Assembly (NCBI GenBank): GCA_002633005.1
Contig: NMRA01000118.1
Span: 615,678 to 679,677 of the forward strand
Source: Phoronis australis
Lineage: Eukaryota; Phoronida; Phoronidae
Direction: 5' to 3'
DNA length: 64,000 nucleotides
Positions 23,401-34,199 of the stretch are shown here, piece by piece (the stretch's first letter is position 1; the number at the start of each line of letters is the position of its first letter). The position numbers were made by a program, and so were the translations under genes. The notes beneath the pieces are model-generated. The model did no database searches. It was not told the origin of the DNA and was given only the letters and a program-made list of their open reading frames with translations.

Positions 23401-24500
23401 TTTACAGAATTAAGGCATATTCATGTTAATTTGGTTATTAATATGGTAGTCCTGGGGTGGGGTCCGCTATAAAATAAGGAAACTCACTCATCTAGAGAAG
23501 CTTATGTTTATTGGACACAGCATAGTTTTGAAGAGAAACTGCTGTGAAAAAGTCACCATCGAGTTCTAAGCGTCACGTACCATACACCTCTTATATTGGG
23601 CACACTTCTACCCAGGACAATATAAGCATGTGCTGCTAACCTACCCGGCATCCGAGTCCCGGGTGAGTTTCCGAAAAGAAACACTTAGCTCCACTCAATA
23701 AACCCGTTATTCAGTGGGGTAACTGGTGGGGATAACATCACCGGACGATGTCGATAGAAACTGATTGCTAAAAACTTACCAAGTAAATGGAAATGCATAG
23801 AGTACACAATGGGCTTCAACATCCACACACTTTTTGTCAGTTGGTTGATCCTTTTGACCGCAATTGTCCACGAATATAGTAACCTTAGGTCTTTTGGGAA
23901 TTTGTGGTCACCTGTCGAAGACTTGCACCACGGAAAATAACTGTAATAAGGCTGAGCGCGACGACGTATTTTGATAACAATTACATCTTTTACCAGTTGT
24001 TTTTATGCAGACAGCGACGCATGCCCAATTCAATCACCACTAGTACAGCAGCATCACCGTCAGGAGAATTCTCCGAATAGCCCCATTGTAAATGTCACCC
24101 AGTTGTGAAACGTTGCCAGCCCGGTGTCTTTTTAACATGAAACACTACGGCAAGTTTTCGAGCAACTTTTGTCAGTAGTTCTGGCTATGCCAGTGAACCA
24201 CAGAATACTATTTACTATATTAAATGCTGAACTTTTTCACACCAATTAATCAAAACAGTTTTGTCAAATAAGAAAATCAGGCACTAGAATAACTTGCCCA
24301 AAAATTGCTGTAGCCCCGTTTTGGGAAAATATTAACATCTGGGGATTCATAGTTGATTAAAAACTTTCTATGAAAAAATATTTTGACTGATATTGATATT
24401 TTGTATTGAAAAGGATAATAATCGGAATATTGCAGGGTCTACTGACAAGGGTATGTAGGTCAATTAGGATACCAGTGCCCAGGTTTACACAACTGCTTCC
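20470..24500. other. Mostly unrecognised sequence
   Basis: No gene supported. A 125-codon open frame at 22209-21832 (minus) has no motif I recognise and no convincing start context. Confidence 0.35.
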
Positions 24501-24502
24501 CG

Positions 24503-24638
24503 TTCAGTAACGCTAGGACCTCGCTAAAAAGCAAGACTTCGCGAGATTACTCGAGACATTGCCGTGTATTTCAAATGAGAACACGTGACTTTGTCTAGAT
24601 TTCAGCTAGGTCCTAGAGTAGGTCCTAGAGTTACTGAA
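24503..24638. mobile_element. MITE family D, 136 bp
   Basis: TTCAGTAACGCTAGGACCT at the left and AGGTCCTAGAGTTACTGAA at the right are near-perfect inverted repeats. The interior (GCGAGATTACTCGAGACATT, CCGTGTATTTCAAATGAGA) matches the copy at 40960 in reverse orientation. No clear target duplication. Confidence 0.82.
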
Positions 24639-24642
24639 TCAG

Positions 24643-25217
24643 ATCCCCAAATAGTAAAGTGCACTTGGACGCTTTTTGCGTATCTAAAATAACTCTCAAA
24701 GACATTGATGAAATTTGGACAATTCCCAAAAATTTACTCACAATTCAAATGACAATAAATGCTTAGGTTTTTGACTTCGGTACAAGATTTGTCGTTTAAA
24801 CTCACTAACAGGGGATCAGAAAGGAATTAAGTCATTAAATCAAGGCAAACATATTGCTCATGGATTCGATTGTTGATTTCTGAATTACATGTTTATGTAT
24901 CTACGAAAATGAGCTAGTTGGTTGATATTTTTTTTTACAATTAGAAGCAGATCTTGCAAAAAATGACAATGCTCCAATGAACTTAGTTGCAAGCAGACAT
25001 TGGGAAAATTCGATCTATCATCAGATCCCCAAAAGTAAAAGTCTCCTAAAGGATATGATTTGTCCATCTGAAAGAAGTCTTAAAGATATTAATGAATGTC
25101 GGACAGCTCTACAAAATGTCCTAAAATCTAAAATTTTCTCACAATTCAAATCACAATAAACTGTTTGTTGACTTAGGAAATAAATTAGTGGGTTTAATTT
25201 CACAAACCGTAGATCAA
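24643..25217 (+). repeat. Two diverged direct copies of a segment of about 190 bp
   Basis: 24643-24830 and 25019-25217 share TCAGATCCCCAAA, a conserved AAAGA(C/T)ATT(G/A)ATGAA block, CTCACAATTCAAAT and CACAATAAA/GACAATAAA. The second copy has a 60-codon frame (YHQIPKSKSLLKDM...) that is broken by stops in the first. Origin unknown. Confidence 0.55.
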
Positions 25218-25885
25218 AGAAGCTTTAGTACTTATTTAAAAGAATAAAATTAAACTTATTGCTGATCAACTGGGAAAGGTTTTCTTTTTACTTCCTTGAT
25301 GTTGTTAGTTTCCAATGGCATTGCGCAAAGAATTTTCTTCAAAATTGAACCATTTGCTTTCCATTCCTGTGCATACTACACACGCAGATCACGTCATGAC
25401 TGACGCACTACGATAAAAATAAGAACTATGCCCTGGGACTGCATAGAATCCCAGTGATTCACGGGACCTGAATTTCCAGGCGTTTAGGTATTTTCACTTT
25501 TGGGTTGGCCTTTTCTGTATCATTCCCCCCAGCCACAAGGAAGTGGACTACCGGCTGAGTTTCATGAAGGGATTTTGAAACTGCCCAAAGGCACTCATAC
25601 CAGGGACCTCGGGACCTCACCTTTCAAAATATTCCTTCAAAGAATGGCCATGATAAATGAAGTTTTCTCGAAACTTGATCATAATAAAACAAATGTTGAC
25701 CTTAGAGCCAGGTACGAGTTTAGCTGGCTGTCTCAGGTGAATCATAGCTACTAGCTCTAGTTCATCGATTCCACTGCTGGAACGCAGCTACCCGTCAGTA
25801 CACTGGTCCTAGACTCATTCTTACTCTCCATGAATTTTTGTTGGTTCACGGTTACCCAAATCCTGATGGCTGTATCTCAGGTATT

Positions 25886-25900
25886 ACCCCCCCCCCCCCA
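25886..25900. repeat. Poly-C run
   Basis: A homopolymer run of about 14 C. Length is unreliable in an assembly. Confidence 0.7.
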
Positions 25901-26079
25901 ACGCACTTATGGCGGTTGTGGGGGGTCGGTACAAATATGGTGACATCCAGAGAACGGGGGCGGGGTGGGTGAGTGTGCCGACAGGAAGGAGGTAGGCTGG
26001 CGAGGTCGAATTGGTTTTTGCCCTCCCAATAATTTTTACCTTCCTACTGGCCTGTTTGTTAATAGGTTTATTTTATAAT

Positions 26080-26221
26080 GGGCGGCGCACCATAGGGGGA
26101 TAGGGGAGCAAACAGCACGCACACTTTTTCATTTCTAAGCCGCTCAAGGTCTATGGGCGGTGCACCACAGGAGAGCTGGGGGAGGGGCTTTAGCCCTCCA
26201 TTTTTTCAGTGCTGCGGCTCC
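26080..26221. mobile_element. MITE family C, decayed copy
   Basis: GGGCGGCGCACCATAGGGGG at the left and CAGTGCTGCGGCTCCCAG at the right. The central GGTGCACCACAGGAG matches the 12277 copy. Confidence 0.65.
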
Positions 26222-26896
26222 CAGCTTAATTGTAAGTTGCATTCAGCTTTCGGTAGCAAATATTCATGTCAGAATCTAATAAATAGTCTTTGAAGTTGTA
26301 ATATTAAAATTAAAAAAAAAAAAAAATTCTAAATAACAGTCAGCATGGCTTACCCACACGTGAGCACCGAATTGACCTTGAGACAGCACAGCTAGACAGA
26401 CTCACTGCATTGCTTGAGTTGGGGCTCGTCTCCTTTGAATGAAAGTGGGTATTGAATTCGCCGCCGAAGATGTGGCCGTTTAAGAATTTGTTTGGAGTTC
26501 CTTCCGAATAGGAGTACGTACAGTTACGACACCCGATTTGTCAATCATAACCTTGTCACCTTCTCGGAATTTACCGGCATTGTTTGGTTGGCGCGCGTTT
26601 GGTTGTTTTAGTGTTTTGCGGACGATAAAATGTAAGGCGTATGAATTTCTACTTTGCACTACTTTGTGATTTGCCCATGTAATATCAAAAAAAATACGTA
26701 CTCGGTGTTATTGACCAGTCGTGTCGTAGCACATTCCAGGGCATGTGAGTAAAGAAAATACCTTTTCCTGATATTCATATCCAGACTTTATTCATGCTCG
26801 AAATCGATGCAGTAAATTTGACCTTTATAAATTGTCAAAAAAAAGCTGCAAGCTGTGCGATATTAAACAATTTCGTATGCCATCGCCCACGAGGTT

Positions 26897-27265
26897 TCAC
26901 GTCTTCTCTGCAACCAAGGTGTGTGAGCATGTAGACGCCAAGGAAATGCTTTCCGGTTCACTCTCTAAGTCACTTCCGGTATCTGGGTCCTGCAACATCC
27001 TCTCAAACGCAGGGACACTTTCTCCGCTATCCGAGCAATGACTTTCTTCTTTTTTTACGGGATGCACTTTTTTTCTAAAGAGCTTTGACCGTAAGTAGAT
27101 TTTATTCTGTTCCTTTTCGTCGTCTTCTGCCAAGTACCCATCATTGCCGTTATCCTCACTACCGTTCGACTTTGACTCTTCATCGTTATTACCCACATCT
27201 TCACGGCGTGTAGTATTCAGGGTCCAGTCGCTGGAATATATAAACGCGCCATTTCCCAATTTGTG
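26897..27265 (-). CDS. Terminal exon of an unidentified acidic protein
   Basis: 122 codons open from a plausible acceptor (ttctcttggttggtgttgtcaag|CAC) to TGA. There is no ATG at the 5' end, so it is read as a last exon in phase 0. The peptide is rich in Asp/Glu/Ser/Asn (NNDEESKSNGSEDNGNDGY, AEDDEKEQNK, DTGSDLESEPES) with one basic patch (LFRKKVHPVKK), consistent with a disordered tail. The family is not recognised and upstream exons were not found. Confidence 0.35.
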   Translation of the reverse strand, partial: HKLGNGAFIYSSDWTLNTTRREDVGNNDEESKSNGSEDNGNDGYLAEDDEKEQNKIYLRSKLFRKKVHPVKKEESHCSDSGESVPAFERMLQDPDTGSDLESEPESISLASTCSHTLVAEKT

Positions 27266-27348
27266 CTTGACAACACCAACCAAGAGAAAAAAAGGAAACG
27301 TTTTGGTACACGTACATTCAAATGTGAGAACACGAGCCCAGCAGTAAT

Positions 27349-27578
27349 TTGCAGGCGCTATAGTGTGAAACAGTGGCGACCACTACATCAGGGATTCCCT
27401 AAAGAGATTTTGCCTCCCCAAAAACCTCTCAAGTGGTCCTTGGAACAAAAGTAGTTGTAATCTTTCGGAAACTTTTATTGTTTACGACAGAGCTCGTGTT
27501 GAACAGTGGTCTTTAATAAAAGTGCTGTAAGAAGAAATATATGGCTGTACTTGATATTAGAAAAGGCAAATTGCTTAA
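27349..27578. repeat. Duplicated block, copy 1 (first side of the N at 27938)
   Basis: 230 bp with about four mismatches to 27939-28168. It starts TTGCAGGCGCTATAGTGTG and ends AAATTGCTTAA. It is followed here by a transposon start at the terminal TTAA. Confidence 0.92.
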
Positions 27579-27937
27579 AGGCACTATTTCCGCTTCATTT
27601 TTGTTAAAAACTTCATGAAACGGATCTTTACGCAAACAGTTTTATTCGAAACCTAAGCCCAAATAATTGCCTTCGCCATGGCATCGAATTTTTTTATAAT
27701 GAACTGAATTTAATACAGATTTTTTTAGCTTAATTTTTTATTTTGTGTGGTGCACCAAGAAATAAATGGATGCCGGACGAAGTGTCAATCGAAGATTCGA
27801 GTGTCGAATATGAACTTGGAGTTTCAATTAATCTCAAGATCGTATACAGGCCTAACGTGAACTCGGAATACCCACTCAAATAATTACGTTCAAGCTACTA
27901 TAATTAGTTAACGGGTGAAATAAGTGCTTTTGGAACC
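27579..27937. mobile_element. MITE family E (TTAA target), truncated by contig end
   Basis: It begins immediately after TTAA (27575-27578) with AGGCACTATTTCCGCTTC and resembles the first part of the element at 46693-47098 (CCGCTTC, TCGAAACCTA, CTGAATTTAAT, TTTTATTT, TGGTG). It runs into the single N. Confidence 0.65.
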
Positions 27938-27938
27938 N

Positions 27939-28168
27939 TTGCAGGCGCTATAGTGTGAAACAGTGGCGACCAGCACATCAGGGATTCCCTAAAGAGATTT
28001 TGCCTCCCCAAAAACCTCTCAAGTGCTCCTTGGAACAAAAGTAGTTGTAATCTTTCGGAAACTTTTATTGTTTACGACAGAGCTCGTGTTGAGCAGTGGT
28101 CTTTAATAAAAGTGCTGTAAGAAGAAATATATGGCTGTACTTGATATTAGAAAAGGCAAATTGCTTAA
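27939..28168. repeat. Duplicated block, copy 2, with empty TTAA site
   Basis: Near-identical to 27349-27578. After the TTAA at 28165-28168 the sequence continues without the transposon. Confidence 0.92.
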
Positions 28169-28169
28169 T

Positions 28170-31100
28170 AGATTTTGAATTTGACATGAAATACCAGCCA
28201 GTTTTTACTTTAACAATAGGTTGGACAAGGTTATTATCCACTGACAATTCAAGTCATTGATCCAATTGGAATATTTCAACAAGCCTTTTAGGGACCAAAA
28301 CTGAAATATATAATAACTATTGTATTATATTACAGTTTCATCTCTGTAATGCCACAGGTATGCAAAACGAACCCGAATGATTCCCAATTCGGTCATTTCT
28401 GGGTTTTGCTTCGATGGAAGGGGCCCGTTGATGGCACCTCTGGCCAGTCTTTGCCTGTTTTTATTTAAATCCCCTTAAGGGACCGCTATTGTAGGGCCAC
28501 AAATGATGGAATCAATTGCTTGGGTAATGGGATGATAGAATTATACACTGTAATTGGTACTCTTTCCCTGACTCAGTCCTGCCTTGAGAAGGCGCTACGG
28601 AGTCACTTAGCCTCTGTCTCCTATTTAGCACTGGTAGAGAGGAGACGTAACATTTCGAAGGTTTAACTAAATCGAGAAAACTATAGAATATGTCCATGTA
28701 AAGCACAACAGCATCAATAAGGCATACTACGTGAGACTTTAACTGAGAAAAAAAAAACACTTTAGCACTGGATGACGGAGTTTGAAGAGCTTGAAGACTA
28801 TTATGAGTTACACAAAAACAGTTTTCAGCGGTATATTTTTCCAAAATATTCCAAGAATTGCATGTTTTTTGAAGATCTCAACATGGAAAACATAGTGAAT
28901 AAAGAGAGATTTGTTCGTGGGAGACTCATAAACGTCGATCGGACTGTCGTGGTGTGCATACCTTTTGGTGACTGTGTGCAACGTGTGTGGCGAACGGATT
29001 ACTTCTCATGCAGTTTCATTTGAAATGGACACAAATCCGCAAACACAGTAATTTCGAACAATAAATTATCTGTGGGGACAATTCCACACTAAAAAAATTG
29101 TATTAATACTCCATGTTTAATATTTGCGCCGACTACAGTATTTATACATTTGTCGCGTACAAATACATGTACATGTCGGACGTGTATTTGGATAAGACTT
29201 TTGTCCAACTTCTGGCTTGTCCGCTGAAAACTCCGATACTGTGTACTACGGATTTGAAAAAAGTTGTGCATTTAACTCGAAGGTGTGGGCCTTTAGAAAT
29301 ATTGCAATGCCTTGTGGCGGCCTAACACGTCAAGATTATTTTCTTTCGGTAACTTGAAAGGGTTTATAGCTTCTGATTTAGACGTAATGTATCTGACAGA
29401 AGCTTGTAAGATATTGACAATGTTTCAGAGAACTTCGATGTAGGTTGAAATTCTATAAAATCCTTATGATCCAACTACGAAACAGCAAAGAGCGCTAGGT
29501 GATTTTTTCCAACCTGAAATATGGATGAGAAATTGGTGTTTCGATCAATTTTGACGTCAGTTGACTATACTCTCTCAGTTCTACGTCATTTGGTGATCTG
29601 CTACCAGAAAGGTGAGAACTCGTGTTTCAACTATTGAATTGTATATAACAATTTACCAAGTACTCCGTAACCCCGCGCTCTTTCCAAGTTTACCTCCAAA
29701 GCGTGAAGCTACGTGAAAGTAATCAAGTGTGTTTTGACAATAACATTCATTTCCACTCTTCAAAAATGCCACAACCGACGTCTCCAAGATGTTTCGTAAT
29801 CTCCCCGTTTTCCAAATTCCACAGAACGCGGTTGAAGAGTTTTACGACATCCTCTAAAGTGTGATTTTGACAGCGCATCCATTTGGCGTCCTACTGAATC
29901 AAGGGGATTTCTTAAAACTGTCCACATGAAGATTAAAATCCTATTCTAAAGCGTAACGCGAGTAACGCGTTCAAGTCTAGAAAGTGACCCTTTCAGTACC
30001 GCATGAAATTTCGCCGAAACATGTGTACCCTGGTTTCTGGTGGCTGCCTCCTCGAAGCCTGGCCACCAATCAGCAAAATCTGCAACCCTGTCGCGGTTGC
30101 GAAATGTGGTGACGACCAGTAGCGAAGTGGCAATAGGGATGGACATGAACTTTGGGACCATGTAGGGGGCAAAACTTTGGCGAAGTCAAATTAGTTGCGG
30201 AAACTGAAATACAGCTATCAGTCTTCGGCGATAGATCCCAAGTAACTGTAACTCATTGCTTTAATTATTGAACTTTGCCCGCAAAGCCGACCACCTTCTA
30301 ATATGCGATTCAACCATCATGCGCTAGACTGACGTCATTGGCATATCGTTAACAAAGTTTCAGAATTTTCTGAGAGCTCTGATCAAATTTCCGAGGTGTT
30401 AAAGAATACAAGGACACGCTTCGACTGTAATATACAAAATTCGGTTTAATATGAAACCGTCTTATTCACAAACCTTGGATCCGGAAACTTGAAACAAAAT
30501 GACCAAAGAGTTTTTCCAAATCTGTGTTGTACTGCGAAGTTGCGACCAAATCCCAAAGAGTATATTTGACAAATGGCATGTTTATACACTCACATGTAAC
30601 TAATCATATTATGCGGTGAAAACAGCATTGTTGACTTATTTTTCGCCCCCAGATACCTTTTCAAGTTTGTAAGGATTGCTCCCTCTAGTGGTAATGTTGA
30701 AAATAGTGACGGTGTCTTGTTTTTGTGCTGTATGCTATTCGCACGGAAAGTGCTTATCAACGCTTGTAGACCCGCTAGGTATACAAAATGTCTTTTGCCG
30801 GTAACTGCTTACGAATCAGAAATACGGTGACGTATTGACGCTTGTGACTGGCTGCCAGCTTTCGCATTTGCAACTGAGATGTTTGATTGGGGCTGCTGGA
30901 CGTGAGAAACGTGAATAAGTCATTTAAAATTCCAATGGAGCGTTTTTATGTTATACATCGAAACGATGCATGATCTTTCGTAAGGGTATAAAAACCCTTG
31001 AGAAGCGTGTGAATACATTCTCTAACAAAAATCGGTGAAAAGTTCAATCGGTGTCCCACAAAAGTATGAAGCAGTGCCAATGAAATGTCATACAACCCAA

Positions 31101-31290
31101 ACAATTCAAAACCGGACAAAATTGCAAAAAACAAGGATTTAACAACTATAAGGTTGGAGCGTCAATCGTATCTGAAATTAGAGTAAGGTTTTGTTCAATT
31201 TCTCAAATATGCAACCTGAGTATTCTTTCAGAAACTTTCTTGGTCACACCAACTGGTCGACTATTTGCGGAAATCTCCGATTGGGTAAAT
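28170..31290. other. Intergenic: nothing recognised
   Basis: Open frames at 28772-29023 (+) and 29946-30161 (-) have no recognised motif and no clear splice context. Confidence 0.4.
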
Positions 31291-31296
31291 TGTCAC

Positions 31297-31434
31297 TTAC
31301 TTTTTCAGTTTGGACATCCTTTTCACAACGTAAATAATAACAGGTACGCAAACCACAGAGGCCACAATCAGGATGAAGAAGCCTTTCAGCAACTCTTGCG
31401 ACCAGTGTTTTGTCTTCGGATCGTTAGCAGACAT
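31297..31434 (-). CDS. Putative 45-aa single-pass membrane protein (or first exon)
   Basis: The ATG at 31434 follows a possible acceptor (atttacttttag|AAATTTC), giving MSANDPKTKHWSQELLKG, then a hydrophobic stretch FFILIVASVVCVPVIIYVV (residues 19-37) and the basic tail KRMSKLKK. The topology fits a small tail-in or type II membrane microprotein with positive charges on the C-terminal side. The stop TAA overlaps a perfect donor (AAAAA|gtaagtg at 31301/31300), so this could instead be a coding first exon that continues elsewhere. The acidic exon at 26897-27265 is on the same strand, but its phase does not fit directly. Family not recognised. Confidence 0.42.
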   Translation of the reverse strand: MSANDPKTKHWSQELLKGFFILIVASVVCVPVIIYVVKRMSKLKK

Positions 31435-31459
31435 TAAATACTCAGAAATTTCTAAAAGT

Positions 31460-32310
31460 AAATCATTGTAATGGAATGGTCTTTTTGTGTAGTTGTTACG
31501 AATTTTTTTCGTAATTCATACGAAATATTAACGCAAATCAACTTCAACGAAAGCTGAGTTTAAAAAATCTCAAACTGGAAAAATGTTACAAAAATGTTAA
31601 GAATAAATCAGATAAGTATACAGTACATGTGCAATTTCTAGACACTAACTTCAATAGCAACGTCATCGCTGAGTTAATTTCTCCAAAGAAACACAAGTAT
31701 GTTCGGAATAAATCAGATAAGTGCACATGTATACTAGAGTATTCTAACTCCAACCGGTAGCTCATCGCTGGGAATAAAATAGCAACAGCACAAGACCAGA
31801 GCCTTTAGCATCATAGGAATCTTCAAGACCACAATTTCAAGTTACCGTCGCTCGTATTTCGTGTAGAATTCACGCTCGTATGTCGTGTAGAATTCATCGG
31901 ACTCAGGAACTTTCCAAAACAAGACTTTAACAATTAGAAACGTCACAATAATGGATAGGTGAAAAAAGCTCACATTGTTCCAAAAACAACATTTTTTAGA
32001 AAGCAGCACTCCACGCCGTATCAAAGGTCAAAATCGTTGGAGTATTTATATGCAGAAATTATTAATACGTCCCAGTTGCTTCTATTCTCATGTAGAACCG
32101 TGGGCCCTACGTATGCCTAGAAATATAACCAAGGGCGATGGAGTTTACTTGAATATTCCGCACACTTCGGAGGATGACATGGTTTCTCCCCAATACTCTT
32201 GCCTCAGCAAGAGCAAAACAAAGGATAGGAATGTGCCTGCACATCAAACAGTATAGGGAAGGTTCCGATTAGAATCATGCATTATAATGTGACTAATTTT
32301 ACCGAACAAG
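31460..32310. other. Intergenic: nothing recognised
   Basis: A short direct repeat (GAATAAATCAGATAAGT) occurs at about 31601 and 31708; otherwise nothing seen. Confidence 0.4.
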
Positions 32311-32319
32311 TTTTGAACT

Positions 32320-32408
32320 AAGATGGGTGGATGGATGAATGGATAAATGGGTGGATGGATGAATGGATGGGTGGGTGGGTGGGTGGGTGGGTGAGTGGGT
32401 GGATGGAT
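32320..32408. repeat. GGAT/GGGT tetranucleotide microsatellite
   Basis: Interrupted tandem GGAT, GGGT and GAAT units, about 22 copies. Confidence 0.93.
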
Positions 32409-32904
32409 ACTTTATCAAGCCCACATTAATAATGAACAATTGTTTACCAAAAATACTTTCAATTGGCAAGAAGACAGACGGACTTAGAAGTAGGTTAGCT
32501 GAAGGCCACTCATTTACGATGCCAGTACAAAATTCAAGTTAATGCAACTACACATTCATTACTTGCATACTGTAAGGCATAAAGGAGAAACTACGCTTAT
32601 GCAGTGGAAACTCCATTAAAGTACCTGCAATTCATACAATTACGATTCATTTAACGAAGGCAGAGAAAGTGCGAAATGTAAGCGTTCTTACGAAATCTGG
32701 TCGATTTCCTCGACATGTTGAGTCGACTGTGCGGTATACGAGACGATCGCCACCTGGTGGCTGGCCTTGGCGAATCAGTTCACAGGGACAGGTTGCCTCG
32801 ACGTGCGGCCGTATTCATTTCATTTATTGTGGATGGTCGCATGAAATGTGTATTGCTCTAAACGACGACCAATGAGTACCAAAGCAAGGCAACTTTGGTG
32901 CATA

Positions 32905-33511
32905 AATATACAATTACAGTCTTCACAACGCATCGCTCAAAGACATAAATCAAGTCCCATACCTTGGGGTCGCTCTTACAAACAATTTATCATGAAACCC
33001 TAACATAGACACAATCAGCTCTAAGGCAAATAGAACTCAACTCAAGCATGCTCCCGTGAAACAAAAGCCCTGGCCAACACCTCACTAGTTGGGCCCAAAC
33101 TTGAATACTCATCCTCTGTCAGACAAGATAGAAAGAATTCAACGTACTAGAGCAGCCAGGTTCGTCCTAAATGACCACTCCAGATACTCCTCTGTTTCGT
33201 CTGTGCTTACCACTCTGAACTGACCTACAATTCAAAAAAGACGTGCCCAAAACAAACTATACCTTATGTACAAGAACGTACACAACCTGGTTGCCATCCC
33301 ACACACACATCTACCACCCCTACATATTTCTAGGTCACCTAATTCCCACTCTCACACCTTCGAGAGAACATACGTTCACACTGCATCCTACTCCAACTCT
33401 TTCTTCCCATCTGCTATTTTGCGCTGGAATAGACTCCCACAAGATGCATTCTCATCAGAAACAATAGAGACGTTCACAGGTCACATCTCGAACTTCAACC
33501 TTACTCAGTAA
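32905..33511 (+). pseudogene. LINE reverse transcriptase C-terminal region, degenerate
   Basis: Read through frameshifts and stops, the segment gives VPYLGVALTNNLS, KANRTQ, LEYSS, KIERIQRTRAARFVLNDHSR and the terminal motif FFPSAILRWNRLPQDAFSSE ending at TAA 33509-33511. This order is the C-terminal part of ORF2 in Jockey/CR1-type non-LTR retrotransposons. It is 5'-truncated and carries several inactivating changes. Confidence 0.82.
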
Positions 33512-33519
33512 GCAATAAA

Positions 33520-34160
33520 ACTTATTTCATCATGGCACAACCAGCACTTTCTATTGTTACTTTCACACTGTTTGAGCAGAGTTCAGTTATTACTAATCAT
33601 GCGCCAAGTAATCAGGTAGTTCGATCGTTTGTTGAAGTTGGGAACATAAATTATGGTTACTTTGTTTCTTTAAGCATGGAAGCTGAATACTCAGCAGTTG
33701 ATATTTTCTACTTTTCATGCAGTAATGAAAGCGAATAGAACACGAGACGTGTTGATTTAAAGTTATGCGGGAATATACTGTCGCATGGTTTTGAGCCTGG
33801 GTAGCAACGTCACGAGTTAACATGTCACGGTAGATGATTGGCGGCGGATTTCGCATTAGTCCTGCTGCGAGCTCGGCCTCACGGAGACTTACTCGCCCAC
33901 CGCCCTGCAGGACCATCATTAGCCCGCCACTCTTAACTTTTCGTTTTTATTTATTAAAGTTGTTTATATCTTCTTCAAGTGAACGATAACGGTGAACCGA
34001 ATCAGAGATTCTGCATGCGTGCTAAACCGGCGAGATCACAACTGAGCCGCACAGTGAACGTTGGATACGCAGCTGTTTATCTCAAAGGATTAACGGATTA
34101 TCGGATTAGCGTGTGGTTCTGAATACACTGCTTACCTGTCAATCCTGTAGCTGAGTACCA
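33520..34160. other. Intergenic: nothing recognised
   Basis: No feature supported. Confidence 0.4.
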
Positions 34161-34167
34161 CAACAGA

Positions 34168-34192
34168 ATATATATATATATATAGATATACA
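34168..34192. repeat. TA dinucleotide microsatellite
   Basis: Short TA run with one GA interruption. Confidence 0.85.
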
Positions 34193-34199
34193 CATACAA

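Noticed and set aside
28772-29023. 83-codon plus-strand frame starting MTEFEELEDYYELHKN
   Set aside because: Compositionally plausible but no recognised motif, neighbouring exon or supporting splice site; too weak to call.
29946-30161. 71-codon minus-strand frame containing WWPGFEEAATRNQGT
   Set aside because: Looks peptide-like, but no family or splice context is recognised; possibly part of a repeat.
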